This document shows positions 47,856 to 57,772 of a DNA stretch of 64,000 bases, in pieces. The translations under genes and the position numbers were made by a program. Under the pieces are notes generated by a model. That model ran no database searches. It saw only the letters and a list, made by a program, of their open reading frames with translations, and was not told the origin of the DNA. The first letter of the stretch is position 1, and each line of letters opens with the position of its first letter. The stretch is from Mesaphorura yosii (lineage: Eukaryota > Arthropoda > Collembola > Poduromorpha > Tullbergiidae), in contig WIXG01000080.1 in NCBI GenBank assembly GCA_009869945.1, positions 186,001 to 250,000 of the forward strand, given 5' to 3'.

Positions 47856-49283
47856 ATGAGACAATACAACGTATTCTTGTTTGCGTTGGCGTTCGTCTTC
47901 GCTGCGTGTCTGCAGTTGGGTTCTGGCGCAGTGAGTCTGGAAGGGTACAATGTGGACCCCAGTCAGGTGACAGTGTCCGGGCTCTCGGCTGGCGGCGCCT
48001 TCGCAACGCAGTTCCACGTCGCCTTCTCGAGCGAGGTGTCAGGTGTTGGCGTGTTTGCAGGACGTAAGTTTTTGTAGACCAGAGATTACGTACGGCAAAT
48101 GACAAATGAATTTACAACAACGGCACTCATTCCTTACGACATTATTGAATTCGCAGTCCCATACGGATGTGGGAAGGGCGGTCTCGCAGACGCTTCTCAA
48201 TGCATGTCAATTCCCGACTGGTTCGCCCCAATCGGCGGACTCATTCAGTTCGCCGAGACGCAGTCTGGTTCGGGCACAATTGATCCTGTGTCCAACCTGC
48301 GTGGACAGAAGGCGTACGTGTTCCATGGGACGAAGGATTACACCGTCCATCCCGGCAATGGAGCCAAGGTCCAACAAATGTACGAGCACTTTGGCGCCAG
48401 TGTGGCCACCGAGTTCAGCTACGACGCGAATCATGGCCATCCTACCGACTTCTACGGCGCTGCCTGCAGCGCTTCCTCCGCTGCCACGCAGTACATCAAC
48501 AACTGCGACTACAACGGCGTGTACGAGATGTTTAGGCACCTCTACGGCTCGGAAATCGTGCAGCCTAACACGGGCTCCACTCCTGCCGGAGACCTGCTTG
48601 AGTTTGATCAGTCTGAATTCGTCACGGGAACTCCAGCCTCCATCAGCATGGACTCCGTCGGGTTCGTGTACATTCCCACGGGATGCCGTGACAGAACAAA
48701 AAGGTGTCGAGTGCACATCGCCTTCCACGGCTGCGTCCAGTCGAGGACCACAGCCGGAATAGGAGATGCATTCGCGACAAAGACGGGCTACACGCACGCA
48801 GCTGAAGCCAACAATATCATCGTAATCTTCCCACAGACCGTTGCGATGGGCATGACAAACCCCAACTCTTGCTTCGACTGGTGGGGATATCTCAACTCCA
48901 ACTTCGGTAACATAAAATTTACTTAGAGCAAGTGAGCACCTGACATCTTCACCTGCATTTGCCTTTGCATTCTTATAGTGACCAAATCCGGGGCGCAAAT
49001 GGTCGCAGTGCAAAGAATGCTGCACCGCGTTCTCGATTGTCCGGGATGCCAAGAGGAGCCGGAGCCAACAACCACGACACTATCGCCAACCACGACTCAG
49101 CCCCCGGCAGGAGGTTGTGGGTCGGAAGAGATCGCGTTTAGTCGGGTGAACGGCACCTGCAACTATTACACAGTATGCGCCTGTGGCGGAGCGAACATTC
49201 TCCTCAAATGCGCCGATGGGCTGTACTTTGATGAAACCATCGAGTCGTGTAATTTCATGCAGCTGGTTCCCTGCTCCGTGTGA
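47856..49283 (+). CDS. Secreted PHB-depolymerase-like esterase with C-terminal chitin-binding domain
   Basis: Exons 47856-48063, 48157-48906 and 48979-49283 (phases 1 and 1) give 420 residues. A signal peptide occupies residues 1-24. The catalytic domain resembles extracellular short-chain poly(3-hydroxybutyrate) depolymerases: VSGLSAGG with nucleophile Ser44, FHGTKD with Asp130, and NHGHP with His164. The spacing agrees with the Ser-Asp-His triad I recall for the Penicillium funiculosum enzyme. A later FHGCVQS and SCFDWWGY also match the family. The protein then has a Thr/Pro-rich linker ([15 protein letters not shown]) and about 60 residues with six or more Cys in peritrophin-A (CBM14) order, including [11 protein letters not shown] and [11 protein letters not shown]. 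It would hydrolyse hydroxyacid polyesters or other esters outside the cell, probably held to chitin. Such enzymes are mainly bacterial and fungal; the introns and the arthropod-type binding domain show it belongs to this genome. Confidence 0.85.
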
Positions 49284-49355
49284 CACGACCCCAGGTGGTA
49301 GTACATATTATGAAGGTTACAACGCTTATCGGACTCGAATGTATCAATGTCAGTT

Positions 49356-49361
49356 AATAAA
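49356..49361 (+). terminator. Polyadenylation signal of the esterase gene
   Basis: AATAAA occurs 73 bases after the TGA at 49281-49283, giving a compact 3'UTR. The next gene begins about 240 bases further on. Confidence 0.55.
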
Positions 49362-49600
49362 TTGAGCGCTTGACAGCAAACAAGGACCAGTTAACCCAAG
49401 AGCAAAGCAAACCCATAAACACGACTTGCCCTAGAGCACAGGAGGAATTTTGCGGTATTATGAAACAATTATTAGCTCTTATCTCAATTATACGTGAAAC
49501 ATGCCCGACGGATTCCAGTTGTTATTGCGTAGCCGTGTCGGCCTGCGTCTAGTTTTAAAAATCACTGGCCAACCCGAAGAAGAACCCAAACACACACAAA

Positions 49601-50136
49601 ATGTCGTGGTCGTCCATGTTGCCGCTACTGGTGCCATTGCTCCTCGTCATCCTAGGAGTCTCGTTCACATCAGCTGGAACTGAGCACCACCACCACTACA
49701 ACACAGGTACGAAAACAGCATACACGTATGCATCTTCCTATCGGCTGATTGTGCTGATTAACCCAAGTAGCAATGTTTCCGTAACACATCCTCGGATTTT
49801 CTTTTCTTCCTAGATTTCTGCGTCGGAAAGGCTGATGGCGAGTACGCCCACCCAAACAGTTGCCCACACTTTATTCACTGCTCCCATCAAGTGGCGCATG
49901 TGAAACCTTGTTCGGACATTGATAAGCTTGTCTTCGATCCCAACCTGCGCGTTTGTGTCTGGAAAACTGACTACAACTGCAGGAGTGGAATGCCAGGTTC
50001 AGGATCGGGTGGATCGGGTGGATCCCCTGGCAAACCGTCCAAAGCGACAAGAACGGCAGTGACGTACGCGTACGCGACTGTAGGACTTTTAGCACTGCCG
50101 ATTCTTGCTCTTAAATTAAGCCGGTACGGTGATTGA
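49601..50136 (+). CDS. Small chitin-binding (peritrophin-A) protein with hydrophobic C-terminus
   Basis: Exons 49601-49706 and 49814-50136, joined by a phase-1 intron, give 142 residues. The N-terminal 26 residues are a signal peptide (LLVPLLLVILGVSFTSAG), followed by a His-rich patch. One CBM14 domain follows, with the expected Cys pattern: DFCVGKADGEYAHP, CPHFIHCSHQ, VKPCSD, LVFDPNLRVCVW and DYNC. After a Gly/Ser linker of SGGSGG type, the last 25 residues are hydrophobic (YATVGLLALPILALKL) and end in a short basic tail. This looks like a single membrane anchor or a GPI-attachment signal, so the protein may hold chitin or a peritrophic matrix at the cell surface. It follows the chitin-binding esterase on the same strand, about 320 bases downstream. 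The TATA-like GTTTTAAAAA near 49550 could be its promoter. Confidence 0.8.
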
Positions 50137-50155
50137 ATTTTTACATAAATGCTGA

Positions 50156-50161
50156 AATAAA
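50156..50161 (+). terminator. Polyadenylation signal of the small chitin-binding protein gene
   Basis: AATAAA lies 20 bases after the TGA stop, giving a very short 3'UTR. Confidence 0.6.
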
Positions 50162-50932
50162 ATCAAAAATTGATTGTAAATCCGCGCGTGTGCTTTAATT
50201 TTTCTGATAAGGACTTTAGAGAAAGAAACCATATCACTTCGGGTTCAGCAAGCCAAGAGAGCCGCAAATACGTCCAGAAATGACGGGCGCCATCTAACTG
50301 GGCTGATTGCGCAACAAGTCTGAATACATTTTGTACTTGTATCTTGTGTGCATTGAGCACTGAATGCGAATGATGCAAGAATACGAAATTTGGGGTGATG
50401 CGATGCAGGATTCTTCAACACGTAATTGCATGACGAGGCTGAATTTAGAACGTCGTCGTCGTCGCACTCAAAGTTCAAAGGAGCATGCACAAAATATAGT
50501 AAAGTAAAGCAGGAGCGACTGTACGAAAGGATTTGAAAGTTGTTTCACGGTTTGGGCCGACGTGGATTAATAAAACTACTAAACTTTCAGTTTCGTTGAA
50601 TCATTGTCACTTGTTATCACTGTTGTACGCTCATTCAGTTATTTTAAATCCCGACATCTAATAGTATCGATTTAGAAGCGTGTTCAACTAGCGGAAGCAC
50701 AATTCAATTCGTGAGAGTGGTGGAAACGAAAATTCTAAGGATTCTATCTTGAAGCCGTTAGAAGTAAGGCTAATTAATTTTTAGTTCATGTTATGACCTC
50801 GTTAGTAATGGATTGATTTTCGTAGGCTTTTACCTTTACTATCATCTCTACTGCTGGTCGTCTCGCAGTTTCGACTTAGAAGCCTAGTTTGGAATTGGTT
50901 TTACGGTTTCACATTAAATTGAGTTCACTAAA
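50162..50932 (+). other. Spacer and 5' region of ubiquilin
   Basis: About 770 AT-rich bases separate the chitin-binding gene from the ubiquilin start. No gene is seen. The promoter and 5'UTR of ubiquilin must lie here, but no clear TATA or initiator could be assigned. Confidence 0.35.
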
Positions 50933-53065
50933 ATGGCGGACGAATCCAGTCAAGGAAATGAAAAGAAGTCAATGACGATCAATGTAAAAACACCAAAAGA
51001 AATTCGACAGGTGGAAGTTCCTGAAGATGGCTCAGTAAAAGATGTAAGATGATTGAATTACTCGTTCTTTTTCAACGTGACTTGACTTGGGTTTGAACTC
51101 ATTGGTTGTAATTGCTAATATTGCAGCTGAGATTGAAGGTGTCTGAGAAGTTTGAGGTAGCCGAAGAACGGCTGTGTCTTATATTTTCGGGGAAAATCAT
51201 GAAGGATGGCGAGACCCTGGCGCACCACAAGCTGGCAGATGGATTTACAGTGCATCTTGTCATTAAGTCTTCTGCTCAAGGACCTCAGGAACCATCTTCG
51301 GCAACATCTAATGCGAATGCAGCCCCAATGCAAGCAGGTGGTGCACAAGCACAGCAAAGTAAGTTTCCTGTTTCTGCTTATTCGTATCCTCTTTCCACGG
51401 CCTCCACCTGCAATGAATGAGGTCCTTTTCAGATCCTGCGGGAAATATCTTCGGTGCCTTCGGAATGCCAAACATGGGTGGTTTGGGACTGGGAGGAGGT
51501 GGGTTTGCGGAAATGCAAGCCAGGTTGCAGCAAGAAATGATGAACAACCCGGAAGCATTGCGGCAAATGATGGAAAGCCCCATGGTCCAACACATAATGA
51601 ATTCTCCAGACCTCGTACGGAATATGTTGAATGCTAATCCACAGATTCAAAGTCTAATGGAGGTGAAGACAGTCAGACAATGTGATCTAAGAGAATGCCA
51701 GCATTCAAAGATAATCGTTTAATAAAATTTATATTACAGAGAAACCCTGAATTGACCCACGTTTTGAACAATCCTGAAGTTCTTCGTCAGAGTTTAGAGC
51801 TTGCGAGGAATCCAGCTGCATTCCAAGAACTGATGAGGTCACAAGATCGTGCCATGTCGAACCTTGAGTCCATTCCGGGAGGCTACAACGCACTCCAGAG
51901 AATGTACCACGACATTCAGGAGCCCATGCTAGACGCCGTCCAAGAAAGGTAAGCTTTCATCGAATCTCCCAATCTCCCCGTTGAATTTATCAAATGAAAT
52001 GAGTTGATTTTGTGCGTGCCGTCAAATAGATTGGTTGGAAATCCATTCGCGGGCTTGGTTGCAAATCAAGGTGACGGAAACAACCCGCAACAGGGAGTCG
52101 AAAATCGTGATCCTCTTCCAAATCCCTGGGCGCCACCTACTGCACAGACGCCCAATTCGACTGGCGCAAATTCTACAACGGGAGCTGCGAACAGAACTGG
52201 AACTGGAGCTAATCCTTTGGGAGGTGGAATGGAACAACTCATGCAACAAATGCTACAAAACCAAGGTGGCATGCAGGGACTGCTGAACTCGCCGCTCTTC
52301 GAGGCAATGACAAATAGTCCTGAGTTCCAGCAGCAGCTGCTGAGTTCAAACCCTCTGGTGGCAAATAACCCAACACTGATGGAACAGATGAGGGCCATAA
52401 CGCCTCAAGTGATAGCGCAAATGCGAGATCCTGAGTTCCAACAAGTTTTGTCAAACCCCGCCGCAATTCGAGCTATAATGCAAATTCAACAAGGCATTGA
52501 ACAGCTGCGCGTCGCAGCGCCAAATTTTGCAAACAGGTAAGAGATTAATTGTCAGATTCTTCAAAAGGTAAAGATGATATTAAAGTACGAGATGTTTGAA
52601 CAGGCTGGGGCTTGCTGGGCTGGGAGGATTTCCAGGAGCAGCCGCTACAACCGGAAATTCGACAGTTCCAACCTCAACTCCGAGTGGCACGACGACTGCA
52701 CCTTCCGATTCAACCACACCTGCGCCTCCAGTAGCAACCCCGAACAACCCTTTCAGTGGACTTGGAATTGGACCTGATGTGCTAAATCAATTTATGGGAT
52801 CGATGGTAAGCTAATCAGACAATGCCAATTTCCGAGCAAGAAGCAACTACTAATTATATTTGTTATGCAGCTCTCGCAATTAGCTCAAGGAGGCGCGGCA
52901 GGAGGCGGTCAGCCTCCCGAAGAGAGGTTTCGCACGCAGTTGGAACAGTTGGCTTCTATGGGATTTGTGAACCGTGAGGCAAACATCCAAGCTCTGATCG
53001 CTACATTCGGCGATGTGAACGCGGCTGTGGAGCGACTCCTGGGCAGTCAGAATTTCCCTTCGTAA
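50933..53065 (+). CDS. UBQLN: Ubiquilin, UBL-UBA proteasome shuttle factor
   Basis: This adaptor carries ubiquitinated and mislocalised membrane proteins to the proteasome and aids autophagy (known role). Exons 50933-51043, 51127-51358, 51433-51662, 51740-51948, 52030-52536, 52604-52805 and 52871-53065 are all in phase and give about 561 residues; human UBQLN1 is 589. The N-terminal ubiquitin-like domain covers about residues 16-90 ([35 protein letters not shown]). STI1-type repeats follow, with [17 protein letters not shown] and [17 protein letters not shown] in the first pair and [15 protein letters not shown] and [18 protein letters not shown] in the second. The linker between is rich in Asn, Thr and Gly. 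The C-terminal UBA domain has [34 protein letters not shown]. The start is the only Met before the UBL. Confidence 0.96.
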
Positions 53066-55766
53066 CTGTCACTCTCGCGATGTAGAGTATCCTTTCAAAT
53101 GTCTTATTAGGATATTCCAAGTCTACCCACGCGCATTCACGGCTAGTTCCATCAAATTCTGAACATTTTATTTACTATACAAATCCTTCTTCACGAAATA
53201 TAATAAGCCCTAAGTTACATCATCATTTGATGGTCCTCTCCACGCGCGGTTGAGGTTGGTTTCGTGCGTGAATTGTGAATGGACACTTTAATTAAACATC
53301 CCTGCACAAAGCTTCATTTCTGCATTGTTCAAGGTGCGCGTGTCAAGCTAAATTGCAGTGTGTAATGAATACGTTCACTCGGAATCCAGTCAGGAGTCAC
53401 GGCACCAGCGCATGCGAGTCAAAAGTTGAAAGAGTTGAATCCATTATAAAACTAAACTGCACTACGCGTAAATTATTTCATCTATGTCAAGTCTCAGATA
53501 GAAGAGTCTTTGCTGTTTGATTCGTTTTTTTAGACGTCTGATTTTGTGATTCTGAATCGATTATCTATGTACGGCTGAATTGTGAATTGTGGGGCATTTG
53601 TTGGGCAGAGTTTATCATATTTAGCAATGAATGGTTTACAGAAATAATAAAATACCTATATTACAAATCTTTACACAGAAGGTCCTAATTGCATTACACT
53701 CAAGCAGATTAACCAGCATCAAAGACCCAGACGTCAAGTCGAAGCAGAGCGACATTTGCGTACCTGATTTAAGAATTTGTACACCCATCCGCCGATCTCA
53801 GTAAGACTTGTTCAGTTTAAAAACATATCATTATTGAGGAAAAACTAAAAAAATGAGTCTGTTGTGTGTTGGTGCTATTTGCTTACGTCAAACTGAAACT
53901 GAAGCAAAAAACGAACCAGCCAACTTCACACACTCCACATTAGCATTAGCGTCATACTCTCAAGCTAGGCGAGTATGACCTGTGAATTGACCTCCAGTTT
54001 ATTCTGTTCGTTTATTTGCGAATTACGACTCACACTAACATTATGCCAAATGAATGAAACTGTCTTGCTTGCAATGGGAATTGCTATCCGAGCGGAACTT
54101 AGTCCACCGTCCTTCGTCCTTTCTGGGAAGTGGTATTCCTATTTCCTTCCATAATAAAATTCCCTACAGAAACTCAGAGACGCTAAAAATGTCTGGTGCT
54201 TCACCATAAAATTTGCAATCCTAACGAAGTCCCAGTTCCCAAATACATTGCTTGTCACTGAATGAAAGCAATGGTGTTCATCGGTGACTAACATAAGTCC
54301 AATTATGGAATAATACGAGCAAAGAGATTGACGTCGAAGATAATTCTATAAATAACTTGGGTGCAATTGCGGCCAAATGAGTTGAACTCTACCGGATATT
54401 ACGTAAGCGTATGTCGTAAATTTAGAAGCAAGCGAAGTAACCCAGACTGTGACCATTCCCACGATCACAGCTTAATTTTATTTCGGAATTTTAGAATGCA
54501 GTAATTGCAACATGGCTTGCAAAGCATAGAAATTCCTTTCACAGAGTAGGAAAGCACCAAGTCGCCAAGGGTCAAATCCCGAATGTTGGGACTTAACGCC
54601 TGCGTCGTTCGCAAGCAAATGCCTCTTCTAAGTTTCATTTCCTCTGATTGGTCAATTAGGTTCCGTTTTCTACTTTCTCAATTCCGCACATTGTTATTGT
54701 TGAGCAGAAGCCAGAAGCCAGCGAAACGAAGATTCATTTGGGTTAATATTTTTTTCTGACGTGTGTCCTTCGGAGTAATTGTCTCCTTCATCCTTATTGC
54801 AGTCTTACGGCGCATTTTTTCCCATTCGACTCTCGTTCCCAGTCTATTATTCTCATTAGCCGATGCTACTTGGACGAAGAATAAGTATAAAACTCAAACG
54901 CGGGTCCTCAGCGTCTTGTCAGTTGCAAACTGGGACCATCACGAACACGCGCCAGTCATTCATCTCCTTCGCCTGAAGCGGAAATTTCCAAGATTGCGAA
55001 ACAGTGCCTGTGCCGTGTCGAGGTGAACTTGAACCTTATCGCGATTCTCATCTTGTAGCTGCTTTTGCGCGTTTCCGGCTCCTGCTTTTGTTCCCGGTTG
55101 CCACACCACAGGTAATCTAGCTCAAAGCCCTGATTCATTCATGCAATGGATGCTTCGCAGAGTGGGCACAGTAATTTGAGGTCAAGAGAGTTAACAAATT
55201 CTGCAAATTGTGCGTTGACAATTGAAACCGTATAGCTTCACTTCTGTCGCTCAGCGTCAATGTTACGGCTCTGGCCTTGAGAACAGTATTAACGAATAAT
55301 GGACTTTTACGCCTTTTAGATTGCAACTCAGCGTAGTAAAAGCAATTGAAACATTCCCACTCGATCCATTTGTGATTAGGCATCGCGTTATCATAAACTT
55401 GCAACAAATTAGTGAAGTTGTGCATTTTTTACGACTTGCAGTGTTATTACAATCAATCAACTTCTGGCTTGCGGATTTCGAACAGCTTGCAGATGGTCCG
55501 TTAGCAGCACGTGCAGTTCATTACATTACAGTTCGTGGCAACTGAAGGAGCATGCTCCATATTCTGAATAGGAGACTCAGGTGAGGATAAGTGCGAAAAG
55601 ATATGCAGAAACCCCAGTATTTTTGATTCTTCTTAGTAATGAATAATCATTCTTTCTTTGGTGCTCTGTATCTGACGAACATAGTGGCATCTGAGCGGTA
55701 GTTCGCTCTCATCTCTACACTCTTAAGTGTCTTAAGTCCAAACTACCCCAGCACCCGTGTCATTCG
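53066..55766. other. 2.7-kb spacer between ubiquilin and HMG-CoA reductase
   Basis: It contains the ubiquilin 3'UTR and the 5' region of the reductase. I looked for exons coding for the polytopic sterol-sensing domain of HMG-CoA reductase and found none: the open frames are short and none has a run of membrane helices. No tRNA or repeat was recognised. Confidence 0.45.
53646..53651 (+). terminator. Likely polyadenylation signal of ubiquilin
   Basis: This is the first canonical AATAAA noted after the ubiquilin stop, giving a 3'UTR of roughly 600 bases. Variant signals closer to the stop cannot be excluded. Confidence 0.35.
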
Positions 55767-57772
55767 ATGGGGTCAGCAGGAGCTCTCTACACAGGGCCAG
55801 CGCTGGACAGTGATGACGGCGACTCTGAGTTCTTGGTCAACGGACGAGAACAGAGTTCACAGGACGCAATTCCAAGTAAAGCAATGGGCAATGGAATGGG
55901 CGTGAAGAGGCATCCGGGTCCAAGCGGCTACCGCCAGGAGCGAAAACAGTCTGTCATCCCCACCGAGCTCTATAATGAGTACAAGAAGAAGCTGGCAGCC
56001 AGCAGCGGCGATGACGACATCGACGAAGAAGGAAGCAACACGGGTGCTTCCGGTCGTAAAGGGAAGAGCTTCTTCTTCACGATGGGCGGCAGTGGAAGTG
56101 ACTCCGACTCCGATGCTTCCTCCGATGTGTACTCGGAAGAGGACGAAGACATCCCGACAGGCTCATCCAACGCTGGCGAGTCGGACGCTCAGCGTCAGAT
56201 GCAGGCGTTAGAAATCATTCCCGACGAAAATGAGGCACCAGAAGTGCCAGCCAGACCACCAAGACCAACCGCAGAATGTCTGGGCATCTTCCGCTCGACC
56301 AACAGTCTCAAGACGCTTACAGATGAAGAAATCGTCAACTTGGTGAAGACAAAGTCTATTCCGAGCTACGATTTGGAGAAATCGTGCGAGGACCTGGAGC
56401 GAGGTATATCAATCCGTAGACAATTTGTTGGGCTAGAAGGAGGATTTTACGATCGAATGGAGAACATTCCGTACCAGAATTACGATTATTCCCTGGTGCT
56501 TGGCGCCTGCTGCGAAAACGTGATTGGGTTTACTCCGATTCCGTTGGGCGTGGCGGGTCCCCTCTTCCTGGATGGAGAAAAGCTGACAGTACCGATGGCC
56601 ACAACGGAAGGGTGTCTCGTAGCAAGTACGAACCGAGGCTTCAGGGCACTGCAGGAGTATGGCGTCCAGTCTTGTGTGGTGGCGGGTAAGTATAGATTAA
56701 ATACCATTTGGTCTCGTTTTGTCGGTTATAATCTTACCCGTGTAATGCAAAACTGTTTTCAGATGGAATGACTCGTGGTCCTGTGGTCCGTTTTCCAAGC
56801 AGTGTGAAATCGAGTGAAGCGATGGTCTGGTTGAGTGAGGAAGAAAATTTTCAGTTGCTGAAGGAGACTTTCGACGCGACCAGCAACTACGCTCGTCTGC
56901 TGAGCATCCACTGCCGCGTGGCTGGGCGGTATTTGTTCATCCGCTTCGTGGCGCGGACGGGCGACGCGATGGGAATGAACATGATCAGCAAGGGCACGGA
57001 GGTCGCCCTGAATCGCATGAAGCAGATCTTCCACGAGATGGAGGTTCTCTCGCTGAGTGGCAATTTCTGCACCGACAAGAAGTCGGCTGCCGTCAACTGG
57101 ATCGAGGGGCGTGGCAAGTCGGTGGTTGCGGAGGCCATCGTCAGTCGAAAGAACGTCGAGTCCATCCTCAAGACCACAGTTGCGGCGATGGTCGAAATTA
57201 ACATCGCCAAGAATCTCGTTGGAAGTGCTATGGCGGGTTCAATTGGAGGATACAACGCGCAGGCAGCCAACATTGTGACGGCTATCTACATCGCGACCGG
57301 ACAAGACCCCGCACAGAACGTCGGAAGCAGCATGTGCATGACTCTGATGGAACAGATGGGCGACGATCTACACATTTCATGCACGATGCCTTCGATTGAG
57401 GTGGGCACTGTTGGCGGAGGGACCGTCCTCCTTCCGCAAGCAGCCGCTCTAGACATGCTGGGCATCAAGGGCTCGCACACCACCAACCCGGGACAGAACG
57501 CCCAGAAACTTGCGCGTGTGGTCTGTGCCTCTGTTCTGGCCGGTGAGTTATCACTGATGGGGGCGCTCGCGTCCGGGACGCTGGTCAAATCTCACCTCAC
57601 CCACAACCGCAGCTCGACCAACATTGTGGATATGCTGCGGAAGTACAGCACGTGCAGCATGGGGGCAAACACGACTCCGCCAATGAGCAGGTCTCCTGCC
57701 CCCACTCGCAAGTCCAAGTCGTGCTACATCGCGCCCTCAATGGACCTGCTTTGCGTGCCGGGTAAGCCCTGA
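55767..57772 (+). CDS. HMGCR: HMG-CoA reductase catalytic protein lacking a membrane domain
   Basis: This enzyme reduces HMG-CoA to mevalonate with NADPH, the committed step to isoprenoids such as farnesyl compounds and arthropod hormones. Exons 55767-56685 and 56763-57772 (phase 1) give about 642 residues. The catalytic part matches class I reductases: [29 protein letters not shown] (catalytic Glu281), [32 protein letters not shown] (Lys412/413), [13 protein letters not shown] (Asp near 489), [12 protein letters not shown] and SHLTHN (His near 588). The N-terminal ~170 residues are acidic and Ser-rich with no hydrophobic helices, so the usual sterol-sensing membrane domain is absent. No exons for it exist in the 2.7 kb upstream. 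The in-frame sequence before the ATG is open only back to a stop near 55692. The C-terminus extends about 30 residues beyond the vertebrate end. It is probably a soluble cytosolic form. Confidence 0.9.

Noticed and set aside
54560-54590. GGGTCAAATCCC, resembling a tRNA B box
   Set aside because: No cloverleaf or A-box sequence is found upstream within tRNA length.
56768-57772. Reading the second HMG-CoA reductase exon as a separate gene starting at its own ATG
   Set aside because: The first exon supplies the catalytic Glu motif and joins in phase through GT-AG sites, so both exons are one gene.
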